The notes below the pieces were generated by a model, which made no database searches, was not told where the DNA came from, and saw only the letters and a program-made list of their open reading frames with translations. 37,513 nucleotides of DNA, taken from positions 1-37,513 of IMG/VR virus record IMGVR_UViG_3300023116_000120; one strand, written 5' to 3'. Numbering within the stretch: the stretch's first letter is position 1; each line of letters starts with the position of its first letter. This DNA comes from a virus. Shown in pieces: positions 7,401 through 16,292 of the stretch. The position numbers and the translations under genes were made by a program.

Positions 7401-10400
7401 GGGAAAGAGATTATCAACCCGGCCGTGTAACAACCGATCAGCAAATGGATGCAAAACAATTGTCGTCTGTGTCTGATAATATTTCTTCAAATGCTGGTAA
7501 TCTTGAAAAATATAAAACACAAGTATCGGCACTTGATGATTTTGTTTCTGCTTTAAGAGAGTTCCTTGGCGAAATAGAACAACAAGCAAGTTCGACTCAA
7601 TTGCCAACCAATATTACACTTCGCCGTGGGGCCGCTGGAAATAATGTAAAAACATTACAAAACCTTTTGATAAATAATTTGGGACCTCATATTCCTAATG
7701 AATCAGGTGTTCCTGCCGGATTTGCAGTTGACGGTGATTTTGGTCCAAAAACCGATGAAGCAGTACGCTCATTTCAAACTCTAAAGGGATTAGCCGTAGA
7801 CGGAATAGTTGGGACTCAAACTATTAATGCATTAAATGGACCAGTAAAACCTGCAACTCTTGGTCCTGAGAACATAGAGCAAATTTCAGTTCAATTTTCT
7901 GCTAGCAATGATATAAAGGAATTTTTAATTTCTAAACTGACAGGCAAGACGCCAGAGCAAGCGCCAACAGTTGCAAATCAAATTAAAGATGATCTGAATA
8001 AAAAAATAGAAGAACTTGAGACGAAAGGTAAAGAACTTCAAGGTTCATTGACATCAGAACAACTTCAGCAATGGCAAAATATGACCGATGTACAACGACA
8101 GCAGATGATTAATGATGCTCGTACTGAAGCAGGATTTATTGTTGATGTGTCTAATCCAGAGCAGGTTCGACAAGGGTCTATTGGCAAGGCACTTGGTAAC
8201 GTTCAAGGAGCGATATTTGATGCTTATGTTGAGGCGTTTATGTCTCTAGTTGGAATCGAGGATCTATTCGCTGCCTTGGATAAGATTCCCGGTGCCAAAT
8301 TGATTGGAAGAATTATTGCATCTTTTGATTGTCCTAACGTTCACTTTGTTTATCCTCCGATTAGATCATTCTTGAGTACCCTGACATTTAAACAATGCTT
8401 GGATGGAGGCCGACTTGCATTCCCCAAACTTCCGAGATTACCAAATATTAGAAGTTTGGCAGGAATTATATTTAGAAAACTAAAAGAAATAATACAAGAA
8501 GAAATAGAAAACTTAATAACTAGAGTTTATGTGGCAATGCTCTTAAAAGTATTATTAACAATTGAGAATGCATTATGTAAGGCACTAGAGGCCGTGGGTA
8601 GATTCGCAGCCGAAGCCGTTAAGGGTCCCGATGCCAATTTTGGTGGCATGATGCGTGATTTATTTTGTGATGACGGTACGAGCGATTCAGATGTCGATGA
8701 TTTAACATCAAGTTTGCTGACCGATGCCGGAATCACAAATACAGATTTACAGAACTTGGCAAAAAATGCAACTGCAAGTGATCTAAAGAACAAACATAAA
8801 GAGATAACAGAAACGATTGCAAGAATTTCTTCTAGAAGAGAATTGGAACAACTCTTGGTTGCAAATGACGGAGAACAAGATATAAATACGTTAAGAAGAA
8901 TATCTTCAACAATCTCGCTTAAATTTCCAGAGTTTGCAATATTTTTTGATGATCCGAGCAAAGTCGCTGCCATATTTAGCAACATTGGCAATAGATTGAG
9001 CCCCGAACAGCGTGCCAATGTAAGAGATGGCCTAACAAGGCCCGGAGTCAATGTACCAGTTGATTCTTCTGTTTGTTTGACGTCAGATCAAATGGATGAG
9101 TGGAATGATAAAAGAAAAACAATTTTAACCAATGCCGGGATGAATCCAGATGAAGCAGAAGATTATGTTAATAAACTTAACGATCGCGCTGCTAGCGATT
9201 TGCTTGATTTAGCAAATATCCTCGCTAAAGGGCCTGAAAGTGTTATGGGCGATGCGATCAATAATGCTTTTAATCCAAACCCAAATGACAAAGGTAGACT
9301 AAATGATCCATTCTGTCCTCCAACAAACGCTTCTTCAATTGTGGCTTTGGACACAGAGGAATCTTTACAAGAGGCAGCAGAACTTGCCGAGGGCACATTT
9401 AGATCTTTGGCATTTGCATTTACCAATGATATGATTGGGAAGAGAGACTCTTTCTTGGATAATGTCCTTGCCGATACGTGCAACCTTCCTCTGAAGAGAC
9501 ATGAGCAAAGATCAAATAACTTTGTTTTCCAAATCGACTGGGCCAACTCACAAGAAGACTGGGATGCAAAAAAAGAAAGATTCTCAACAACCAAACTTGG
9601 TGAAATATATTTCGGTGCCCTTTCAAGCGAAGAACCCATAGGTGTATTTCCAGAGACTGTTGGCATTCTAACAAAAGAAAAGTTGGATGCAAATGATTTT
9701 GCGATTGATTTTAAAACAACAGAGAAAGTTCGTCCTCAAACGAAAACAAAAATAATAGAGAAAGTGGGGCCACTGAAAGACGTTAATGTCAAGATCCGCA
9801 GAACATATAGAAAAGAGCCAGATCTTATTCTTGATTTCTTCAATGATAAGAATGAGGGCTGCCGATTTGAATACGAATTAATGTTTACAAACTATCAAGA
9901 AGGCGAGATCAAATTCAAAAAAGAATTAGGTTATCGAACATTCATCTATTACTATGGAAATGAATATGAAAAATCATTTTTTGGAAAGGAAGACGAAGAT
10001 AAAGAAATACCATACGATCGACTAGAATACAGAGTTGTTAATACGGTCGGCATCTCGGGCACTGGTTCAGCGCTCGTCGAGCAGCATGGGTCAATTTCTG
10101 AAGATGAATTGCAAGAACTTAAAGTCCCATATCAGGGAGTTCTGTTTTCTAATTATATCAGTTCTATCCTTTCTGCATCAGGACACTCCGCCCTCCCAGT
10201 TAAACAAATAGCGAAGGACTCATATAAAAATTATATGGAGTATCTCTACAAAGGTGTTCTTAAAGGCCTTAATCAAAAGTTAGATGGAACACAACCGGAA
10301 GGCTATGACTTCGGATACGTAGCAAATAATCTGACACCAGATGATGTGTTGTATGTAAACCCTGAAGCGACATCTGACGAGAGCACTTGGGAATATACGT

Positions 10401-12517
10401 ACGATGAAGAAGAAATGGTTCTAGGCAAATCTGCCACAAACAATGAAAGAGTCCACTTCTTGGATCCTGCAATCTACGGCGGTAGTTATAGCAATCCACC
10501 ATTTTACATCGAGCCACAGAAATTTAAAGGCTGGCTTGGGATTGCGTCAGCGCTTGTTCCGGAGTTTGATGGATGTAAACCTAGACGCACTGATTTTATT
10601 GGCTTGAAAGAACTGGCTGACAATGTCACAAAATTGGAACAAGCAATCCCGCCTGATTCAAGATTAAGCGAGGACCCTGACTGTATCAACCATACACCGT
10701 TTGATAAAATATCCGATCCGTCAACGCTCGCTTATTTAGATACCACAGTCGCTGCAACAATTAGAATCTATGCATGCGAGGCAATGGTAAAATCAATGCC
10801 CGTTCTTTCTCACATGAGATATTCTGAAGACAACTATGACACTGGCTTTGCCTCTGTGATTGTGGAAAAGATGGAACAAGGATTATCTGAAACGGAGGCT
10901 CTCATTCCTATATTTGGAGGAAGAGTTCAAAATTATAATTATTGGCTTCTTTTTCTTGAATGTGCTGTTATGGCTCTGGTTCGCAAAATTAGTATGGGCG
11001 AAATCGAATCCAATTCAGAAATTGATGATGCAAGGGCAATTATTGATAAAGCACAACGACGTCACTTGTATCCAAACAGGGATGTACTTAGAGTGATTAA
11101 AGGTTATGGATCTTCTATTGAAAGAATTAAGACTATCAATCCTGCTAAAATAGACGAAGATTATAAGAATCAGCCAAGAGTTCGACAAGTACTAAAAGGA
11201 TGTTATATTGCAGGATATCCGGGACTTGCCCAGAAAGGCAGAGTGATCGATCAGACAATTGATTTCGATCCGCTTCTTCTTTCGCTAAACGGCGCTCGAT
11301 TTGCATCACATATAAATACAATTTATGACGTGAGAAGACAATGTAAGATTCTTTTGAAGTATCTCGTTAGTCATGAAATAAGCCAATTGATGTCAAATCT
11401 AAACGAAAGATTCGACGGAAGCCAATATATTTACGATTTTTATCGATATACCTTGGCTTTACCTGATGTTTACGCTAAAACTGGCCTGAAATCAGGTCTC
11501 ACAGAGACAGAAGCACCCATTACAGATGGTGAAATATCATATGGATCAGTGCCTGACGTTGGCGATGTTAGTTCTGTTGATCTCACAGCGGCCGGTGGCT
11601 TTGGTTTTTACATTGAAAAATACGTAAGAACGGTTGAGAAGCCGGAAGAATTTTATTCCGAGAGCCCATTTTGGGCGAATCCTGACTCCGAAGCTGCACA
11701 AATTGTCAAGAATATGCCGAATTCTTTGAAGGGTGTGTGCAATATTAAAGAGTTTGGAGAGTATTTCTCTCAAGCAAAGGATCTTTTTGACGAGAATGCC
11801 AACATTTCAGACATCTTTGGCGATGCTTCAATAAGCGAAGGCAGCGAAGAGTACTTAGGATCGACCGGATTGAAGTTCGGTGTTCGAATTATAATGGTGC
11901 CTGATGCTATTCTCGCCGGAAAGATAAACGAAGGCGAGATCGATTCCAAGTTTGCCCGAGAAGAAAAGTCATATAACCTCCAGTCAATTCCTGTTGCATC
12001 GTTCGAACAAGATATTCCAGATATCAAATTCAAAGAATTAAAGTTCAATAATCCAACTTTGGACGAAGATCTTAAATGTTACATTGATAATCTTGTAAAG
12101 ACCGACGAGTTTGTGTTTTTGATGGACTATGTGTTTGGAATTAAGAAATTACCATCTATTCTGTTGACATATGTGAACGAGGCGTTCATTCAAGCCGTTG
12201 GCGCTGATGTTGAGAGAGATGTCGATAATATTATTGACCGCTTTGATGATGCGTGGAAGGGCGAGGTGCTGTCCGATTCCAAGAGGGAGTGCCGTAGATT
12301 GTTTGCTGCTTTCTATCGATCCGATGACTTTGAAGTACCCGAAGGCGACGACGGTAGATCATTAGCAGAAATATTCGAAGATATGAAGAAGGGAAGCATT
12401 TTTGGAAGGCCAGACCCATCAATGCGTTGGTGGAGAAGACGACGACAGCGTGGAAGACCATACGATAAAGATGGGAACGAATGTGCAGGAGAGTTTGGCG
12501 GACTATTTAAGAACTAG
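4481..12517 (+). CDS. Giant (2678-residue) baseplate/tail structural protein with internal peptidoglycan-binding domain
   Basis: One uninterrupted frame starts with an ATGA overlap. The N-terminus has CPTCIPNP at residues 30-37, a possible metal-binding CxxC. Residues about 515-625 are Glu/Ala-rich coiled coil (ELAVFEKELELQEQIDALLV). Residues about 730-825 are an extremely Lys/Arg-rich stretch. Residues 1046-1120 match the PG_binding_1 fold: LRRGAAGNNVKTLQ, VDGDFGPKTDEAVRSFQ, LAVDGIVGTQT. Several hydrophobic helices occur further on (for example VYVAMLLKVLLTIENAL, near residue 1350). The last 30 residues hold an Arg-rich WWRRRRQRGRP. I recognise no enzyme. Lying between spike and gp25 genes it is most likely a hub or hub-wedge protein that contacts the cell wall. 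A tape-measure role is an alternative given its length and helices. Length is unusual; T4 has no baseplate protein of this size. Confidence 0.7.
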   Translation: MTTLNESKFLNKQKDVCEDTVAERPPPKICPTCIPNPDAIVPTWYEAEEPFLDEQRCEYVVRVNVNDNGDSYDVSQMRESGKSLREVLNSYKIAGIYQLLRFFEKEISNQVIFAFADDPQKLKRLLRRNRAKTEDLVEKVTQSVTDGVFDIYSLSEGLIEAYGLNAEGFNPEALELYARADDYWVSLYQTPKGGEPIWVKVVIPAFIFDRVPEGLAGDEEDESDTSGEREVIIDGTKFKGKIRRLKHVLGVYSKYQAYWWQSEKGKLAFQNDPVKGSYKNSFYCKIYIDKINDIADEIESLIESQTDFKLRNRRTRRAVDKIKITFKQRGNNPYYIKKLEVMGFSCPEYERISLKSLKSDARKYKAPFNNETALGYIANLNPIDSDLNARETPPWLDFLVKYTYPKLTLDYGNASPETSVTDGTTSILGCIVDNNGGTEGLRDFFFDQVISTFEAIEYKWNQNACKVLAGAASAARAAGDAARSGLSDEQAEFQQDQILGELQDDLNDTSSGSGNMFLEARLERAVDDMQETFAEIEEELAVFEKELELQEQIDALLVQREEAEKELKIIVAVWDSIIIGRNYRIEELAGPTLDEMEAAAAASEQAAQEAEDEARRQEQEAEVLVLMNQIYGAPIPIKPSSEIVDQSWENTDNSQLLDIGQPAAPNLRETALLQSAFDKYPDAKLTLKAFYADLIRRNGNDIAQGIFTEEEVKKAKELSKQISSNPDKVDKLNKELQELQESTAKSRAKAQKKAENQKEKKARQNAKTKRKKTKEVNKEADGILSGRKARKKNREQRQDDRRFYRADARASRTERRQSRGAERGENPFIAAGREAAIAGFDFENSLVSLFLTEEEMANYGLSGFNLSRIAGKVPSRSERRANRKKKRGQGAAQRLKNFFDNFGICGFNKLIEKAIKCLLSGMDLRTALNQIVRAAISNMSPAAMEKLLVGLDPRKQAEIREYVAQQFQDMPAPWERDYQPGRVTTDQQMDAKQLSSVSDNISSNAGNLEKYKTQVSALDDFVSALREFLGEIEQQASSTQLPTNITLRRGAAGNNVKTLQNLLINNLGPHIPNESGVPAGFAVDGDFGPKTDEAVRSFQTLKGLAVDGIVGTQTINALNGPVKPATLGPENIEQISVQFSASNDIKEFLISKLTGKTPEQAPTVANQIKDDLNKKIEELETKGKELQGSLTSEQLQQWQNMTDVQRQQMINDARTEAGFIVDVSNPEQVRQGSIGKALGNVQGAIFDAYVEAFMSLVGIEDLFAALDKIPGAKLIGRIIASFDCPNVHFVYPPIRSFLSTLTFKQCLDGGRLAFPKLPRLPNIRSLAGIIFRKLKEIIQEEIENLITRVYVAMLLKVLLTIENALCKALEAVGRFAAEAVKGPDANFGGMMRDLFCDDGTSDSDVDDLTSSLLTDAGITNTDLQNLAKNATASDLKNKHKEITETIARISSRRELEQLLVANDGEQDINTLRRISSTISLKFPEFAIFFDDPSKVAAIFSNIGNRLSPEQRANVRDGLTRPGVNVPVDSSVCLTSDQMDEWNDKRKTILTNAGMNPDEAEDYVNKLNDRAASDLLDLANILAKGPESVMGDAINNAFNPNPNDKGRLNDPFCPPTNASSIVALDTEESLQEAAELAEGTFRSLAFAFTNDMIGKRDSFLDNVLADTCNLPLKRHEQRSNNFVFQIDWANSQEDWDAKKERFSTTKLGEIYFGALSSEEPIGVFPETVGILTKEKLDANDFAIDFKTTEKVRPQTKTKIIEKVGPLKDVNVKIRRTYRKEPDLILDFFNDKNEGCRFEYELMFTNYQEGEIKFKKELGYRTFIYYYGNEYEKSFFGKEDEDKEIPYDRLEYRVVNTVGISGTGSALVEQHGSISEDELQELKVPYQGVLFSNYISSILSASGHSALPVKQIAKDSYKNYMEYLYKGVLKGLNQKLDGTQPEGYDFGYVANNLTPDDVLYVNPEATSDESTWEYTYDEEEMVLGKSATNNERVHFLDPAIYGGSYSNPPFYIEPQKFKGWLGIASALVPEFDGCKPRRTDFIGLKELADNVTKLEQAIPPDSRLSEDPDCINHTPFDKISDPSTLAYLDTTVAATIRIYACEAMVKSMPVLSHMRYSEDNYDTGFASVIVEKMEQGLSETEALIPIFGGRVQNYNYWLLFLECAVMALVRKISMGEIESNSEIDDARAIIDKAQRRHLYPNRDVLRVIKGYGSSIERIKTINPAKIDEDYKNQPRVRQVLKGCYIAGYPGLAQKGRVIDQTIDFDPLLLSLNGARFASHINTIYDVRRQCKILLKYLVSHEISQLMSNLNERFDGSQYIYDFYRYTLALPDVYAKTGLKSGLTETEAPITDGEISYGSVPDVGDVSSVDLTAAGGFGFYIEKYVRTVEKPEEFYSESPFWANPDSEAAQIVKNMPNSLKGVCNIKEFGEYFSQAKDLFDENANISDIFGDASISEGSEEYLGSTGLKFGVRIIMVPDAILAGKINEGEIDSKFAREEKSYNLQSIPVASFEQDIPDIKFKELKFNNPTLDEDLKCYIDNLVKTDEFVFLMDYVFGIKKLPSILLTYVNEAFIQAVGADVERDVDNIIDRFDDAWKGEVLSDSKRECRRLFAAFYRSDDFEVPEGDDGRSLAEIFEDMKKGSIFGRPDPSMRWWRRRRQRGRPYDKDGNECAGEFGGLFKN

Positions 12518-12522
12518 AGGGA
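12516..12522 (+). promoter_or_regulatory. Strong ribosome binding site of the gp25-like gene
   Basis: AGAGGGA overlaps the stop codon of the giant gene and lies six bases before the ATG at 12529. It is one of the few textbook Shine-Dalgarno sites in the window, suggesting gp25 is translated more strongly than its overlapping upstream neighbour. Confidence 0.6.
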
Positions 12523-12528
12523 CTTATC

Positions 12529-12936
12529 ATGGCTACAGATCCATTTTGGGATGAATTATCAAAATACGAAGACAGGGTTCAGGGACCTTTATCAAGTTCT
12601 CCAACAGATCCTTTGACCGATATTACGGATCCGAAAGAACAAGTGAAGCAGAATTTTAGAATTCTTTTATTGACTGCGCCGGGCGAGCGCATCGCACATT
12701 CAAATTTTGGCGTAGGGCTAAAGAATTATCTTTTTGAGTTGGCAAACGAGCAAACCTATTCCAAGGTTAGAAACAGAATACAAGAGCAAACCGCACAGTA
12801 CATGCCATACATTACAATTCAGGACTTACGAGTCGGATTGGCATCGGCAGATTCGCAAGTGATGAGGGTAATAATTAATTATTATATTCCTCGTTTAGAC
12901 CAGTTAGACCAAATAGATCTTACGTTTCCATTATAA
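12529..12936 (+). CDS. gp25: Baseplate wedge protein, gp25 (GPW/gp25 family)
   Basis: At 135 residues this is the size of T4 gp25 (132). The family core is clear: a helix-strand run KQNFRILLLTAPGERIAHSN, then FGVGLKNYLFE (PGER at residues 51-54, FGVGL at 60-64), then a long helix and the strand pair YITIQDLRVGL and VMRVIINYYI. In contractile tails gp25 joins the inner baseplate to the first sheath ring and nucleates sheath polymerisation together with gp6 and gp53. Despite older database names it is not a lysozyme. It follows the giant gene after 11 bases and precedes gp6, the usual neighbour in contractile systems. The assignment is firm. Confidence 0.93.
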   Translation: MATDPFWDELSKYEDRVQGPLSSSPTDPLTDITDPKEQVKQNFRILLLTAPGERIAHSNFGVGLKNYLFELANEQTYSKVRNRIQEQTAQYMPYITIQDLRVGLASADSQVMRVIINYYIPRLDQLDQIDLTFPL

Positions 12937-12975
12937 TTCCTTGAAGAACTAATTATAAGTTGAGAGGGTCGCTAA
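12937..12975 (+). promoter_or_regulatory. gp25-gp6 gap: AACTAATTA motif and strong ribosome site
   Basis: The 39-base gap is the widest in the structural block. It contains AACTAATTA at 12947-12955, directly followed by TAAGT (giving ATTATAAGT, a loose late-promoter-like box), and GAGAGGG at 12962-12968, seven bases before the ATG of gp6. The ribosome site is convincing; a promoter function is a guess based on recurrence of the motif in other gaps. Confidence 0.42.
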
Positions 12976-14775
12976 ATGGCTAAGAAGAAAATTGTACCTA
13001 TAAAATACACCAGCAGAGATTTTGAATCAATTAAATCAGATCTGGTTGAATATTCAAAAAGATTTTATCCAAACAGAGTAAATGACTTTTCAAAAGCGTC
13101 ATTTGCTTCGCTGGTGCTTGACAGTGTTGCATATGCTGGCGACATTCTATCGTATTATTTAGACTATCAGGTTAACGAATCATTCCTCGATACATCAATT
13201 GAATTTGACAATATCCGCAAACATGCCAACAGCCTTGGTTATAAATTCGCAGGTATTCAGAATGCATACGGAACTGTTGCGATGTTTGTCTTAGTTCCAG
13301 CAAATGCAAACGGTACAGCACCCGATACTTCTTATTATCCAATTGTAAAGAGAGGCACTACCTTTCAAAGCACCGGTGGAGGCTCTTTTATTTTAACTGA
13401 AGATGTGAGATTCGATGACCCACAGAACGAAGTTGTTGCTGCTCGGTTTGATCCGTCTGATGGATCAACAACATTCTTTGCTATTCGTGCATACGGTCAA
13501 GTTGTATCTGGTCGCTTTGAGACTGTAACTTTTGACCTTACAAGTGAACCATTTGAAAGATTTAAGCGAATAAGAGTCGGAGGCACCAATATATCCGAAA
13601 TCTTTTCCGTAATTGATGGAAACGGCAACAAATATTACGAAGTTGATTATCTTTCTCAAGAGACCGTGTTTATTGATACAACAAACAAGAACGCTGCTTC
13701 CGATAATGTCCGTAGTATCTTGAAGCCATTTGTCGCAACAAGAAGATTTGTGGTCGAACAAAACGATCAAGGCACATTCATGCAGTTTGGTTTTGGATCC
13801 GAGAACGATGAAACAACCGGTTTGGCTGACCCTGCAAAGGCAACGATTCAGATGTACGGCAAGCGATATGTGACCGATCGCTCTTTTGATCCAACACAAT
13901 TGATGAGAACAAATAAACTTGGTATCTCGCCTGACGGAACAAAACTAACAATCGTTTATAAAGTCAATGATGTCAATTCAACAAACGTCCCTGTAAACGC
14001 GCTGAATACTGTTGGATCTAGAATAATTGATTTTGATAATCCTGACACCCTTGTGACTGCAACAAGACTTGCCGTGGAGCAATCGCTTGAAGTAAATAAT
14101 GACGAACCAATTTCTCTTGATACAAGTGGAATTTCTAACGAAGAATTAAAGGTTCGAGCCAAGAACTACTACGCAATGCAGAATCGAGCCGTAAGCAAAC
14201 AAGACTATGAGTCTCTGTGCTATAATATGCCTCCAAAGTTCGGCTCAATCAAAAGAGCCAATGCGGTCAATGATCCAAGTGGAACCAACAGAAGATTGGC
14301 TCTTTATCTGATATCCGCTGACAATGACGGGAAATTAATAACAACCAACGAGGTTACAAAACAAAATTTAAAGAAATGGATCTCAAGTTATAAAATGCTT
14401 AATGATGTAATTGACATTTACGATACAAAGATCATAAACTTTGGCATTGATTTTCAAGTGACCGTCACAAGAGATGCTAATCCAAATGATGTTGTTAACA
14501 GAGTAATATCAAAGATAATTCAAGAGTATGACTTTGATTTTTATATCGGAGAACCTGTGTACATCGCTGAATTAACGAACATTATTTCGAAAGTTGACGG
14601 AGTATCTGATGTTAAAAAGATAAAGATTTACAACCTTAGTGGCGGCAACTACTCTGCAACCTCTGTTAATTTTGACGACATTAAGTCTAGAGATGCCACT
14701 TTTTACAAGGCACCAAAGAATGCAATATTTGAATTGAAATTCCCAAGACGCGATATTAAAGGAACTGCAAGATAA
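12976..14775 (+). CDS. gp6: Baseplate wedge protein, gp6 (baseplate J-like)
   Basis: This 599-residue protein (T4 gp6 is 660) opens with YTSRDFESIKSDLVEYSK and continues with FSKASFASLVLDSVAYAGDILSYYLDYQVNESFLDTS (residues about 42-78), the characteristic N-terminal helical bundle of T4-like gp6. The middle is beta-rich. EELKVRAKNYYAMQNRAVSKQDYESLC (residues about 388-414) is the conserved segment of the baseplate J family, where a 'RAVT..DYE' motif precedes the C-terminal domains. gp6 dimers form the iris-like inner ring of the baseplate that opens during contraction. It has its own strong ribosome site, and its stop overlaps the next ATG (TAATG). Assignment is firm. Confidence 0.92.
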   Translation: MAKKKIVPIKYTSRDFESIKSDLVEYSKRFYPNRVNDFSKASFASLVLDSVAYAGDILSYYLDYQVNESFLDTSIEFDNIRKHANSLGYKFAGIQNAYGTVAMFVLVPANANGTAPDTSYYPIVKRGTTFQSTGGGSFILTEDVRFDDPQNEVVAARFDPSDGSTTFFAIRAYGQVVSGRFETVTFDLTSEPFERFKRIRVGGTNISEIFSVIDGNGNKYYEVDYLSQETVFIDTTNKNAASDNVRSILKPFVATRRFVVEQNDQGTFMQFGFGSENDETTGLADPAKATIQMYGKRYVTDRSFDPTQLMRTNKLGISPDGTKLTIVYKVNDVNSTNVPVNALNTVGSRIIDFDNPDTLVTATRLAVEQSLEVNNDEPISLDTSGISNEELKVRAKNYYAMQNRAVSKQDYESLCYNMPPKFGSIKRANAVNDPSGTNRRLALYLISADNDGKLITTNEVTKQNLKKWISSYKMLNDVIDIYDTKIINFGIDFQVTVTRDANPNDVVNRVISKIIQEYDFDFYIGEPVYIAELTNIISKVDGVSDVKKIKIYNLSGGNYSATSVNFDDIKSRDATFYKAPKNAIFELKFPRRDIKGTAR

Positions 14776-16292
14776 TGGCTGTAAAGAGATACCTCGCTAC
14801 GAAAGATAATACAATAACAAACTCGTTTCAATCTGATCTGTCCACAAGGGGCACTGGCTCAAATATGGGACAATCCGATATATTGGAAGCATTTTCTATT
14901 TACGCTCAAGCCACAACTTCTTCTGTTGAATTACAGAGATTTATGATCCAGTTCGATACAACCTCGATTAATACTGACCGTGATGCTGGTATTCTTCCCG
15001 CAAGTGGCTCAGTTGAGTGGAGACTAAAACTTTATAACGCTCGCCATAGCAGCACTCAGCCGTTCAATTATGATATGACAGTTCACCCAATTACAGCAGA
15101 TTGGGAGGAAGGTATTGGCTTAGATATGGAAAACTATTCCGATCTGACTTATGACGTGATTGGTTCAAACTGGATCCGCTCTGCTGGCTCCACTGCTTGG
15201 GATGTTGAAGGCGGATCTTATCTGCAAACTCCAAATGCAACTGCGTCATTCCTAGTTGGCAATGAAGATATGTCAGTAATTGTTACTGATATGGTTGAAG
15301 ACTGGCTTGGCTCAAGTCCTACCAGAACAAACTATGGCTTTATGGTTAAACTCGCAGAGCAGTTTGAGAGCGCCAGTCTATCTTATTATACAAAGAAATT
15401 CTTCGCTCGAGGAACCGAATTCTTTTTCCAAAAGCCTGTACTTGAGGCGCGTTGGGATTCAAGAACTAACGATGATCGCGGTGAATTTTACTTGTCTTCT
15501 GCTTTGGCTCCTGCTGATGATAACATGAATACATTATATTTTTATAACTTTGTTCGTGGAAGACTGCGTGAGATTCCAGATCTCGGGGATGACAAGAGAG
15601 TTTATGTATCTTTGTTTTCCGGATCACTTGCAAATACCGCCCCCTCTGGTTCTCCTCAAGTACTGGTTGTTGACGGAACGCATGTCACATCCAACAACAA
15701 TCTCGTTATAACAGGCGGAATTGTTTCCACAGGAATTTACTCAGCGTCTGTTGCTTACACTGGCTCTGATACGATGACCAAAGTCTTTGATGTTTGGTTT
15801 ACTGGCAGCGATTCTACTACTTCGGCTTATGACGCCGATACTCAATTTCACACAGGCACAATTGATATTGAAACCTTTGAGGCTTCAAATTATTCAACCA
15901 CAAACCGATACGTGATTAATTTTACAAACATACAGCAAGAGTATTATCCAGAGCAGTCAGCAAGATTCAGAATGTTTGCGAGACAAAAAGGATGGTCTCC
16001 AAACATTTACACGGTCGCTCAGGCAACCGTACCAACCTTGACATTTAGAAGTGCTTCATATCAAATCACAAGAGCAACGGATGATTATGTCGTTATAGAT
16101 TATGGAACAGGCAGTGTATACCACACATTGATGTCGTACGATGTATCTGGCAACTATTTTGATCTAGATATGGGTTTATTGGAACCGGGTTATGCATATA
16201 ACATACAAGTATCTATCTATGATGATGCTGTTGGTACTTATATCGAACAACCATACAGTTTTAAATTCAAGGTAAATAAGTATGACTATTAA
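14775..16292 (+). CDS. Baseplate/tail structural protein with DNRLRE-like beta-sandwich
   Basis: This 505-residue, Ser/Thr/Tyr-rich protein has no catalytic motif. The N-terminal half (DNTITNSF, SSVELQRFMIQFDTTSI, VEWRLKLYNARH, ITADWEEGIGLDMENYSD, IVTDMVEDWLGS, NYGFMVKLAE) follows the strand order of DNRLRE-type carbohydrate-binding sandwiches, which read 'R.LL.FDLS...L.L.......V..V...W.EG...'. The second half contains further short-strand domains with SGS/TGS linkers (VSLFSGSL, YTGSDTMTKVFDVWFTGSDS) and ends in a strand-rich module (PYSFKFKVNKYDY). Directly after gp6, where T4 has gp7/gp8, it is probably an outer wedge or side-plate component. Its C-terminus overlaps the next gene by 11 bases. 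The family name is inferred from pattern only. Confidence 0.65.
   Translation: MAVKRYLATKDNTITNSFQSDLSTRGTGSNMGQSDILEAFSIYAQATTSSVELQRFMIQFDTTSINTDRDAGILPASGSVEWRLKLYNARHSSTQPFNYDMTVHPITADWEEGIGLDMENYSDLTYDVIGSNWIRSAGSTAWDVEGGSYLQTPNATASFLVGNEDMSVIVTDMVEDWLGSSPTRTNYGFMVKLAEQFESASLSYYTKKFFARGTEFFFQKPVLEARWDSRTNDDRGEFYLSSALAPADDNMNTLYFYNFVRGRLREIPDLGDDKRVYVSLFSGSLANTAPSGSPQVLVVDGTHVTSNNNLVITGGIVSTGIYSASVAYTGSDTMTKVFDVWFTGSDSTTSAYDADTQFHTGTIDIETFEASNYSTTNRYVINFTNIQQEYYPEQSARFRMFARQKGWSPNIYTVAQATVPTLTFRSASYQITRATDDYVVIDYGTGSVYHTLMSYDVSGNYFDLDMGLLEPGYAYNIQVSIYDDAVGTYIEQPYSFKFKVNKYDY

Noticed and set aside
8881-8888. TATAAATA, the T4 late promoter box (also at 11311-11318 and 31326-31333)
   Set aside because: All lie deep inside genes, far from any start codon, in AT-rich DNA where the word is expected by chance; none is placed to serve a gene start directly.
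8527-9051. Minus-strand frame of 174 residues opposite the giant gene
   Set aside because: Ser/Leu-rich antisense product without motifs, ribosome site or neighbours on that strand; the + strand frame is continuous and contains recognisable domains.
9163-9666. Minus-strand frame of 167 residues
   Set aside because: Antisense shadow of the same long gene, with no recognisable domain and no supporting context.
12529-12936. Lysozyme function for the gp25-like protein
   Set aside because: Older annotations call the family lysozyme, but gp25 is a structural sheath-initiator and no catalytic residues are seen here.
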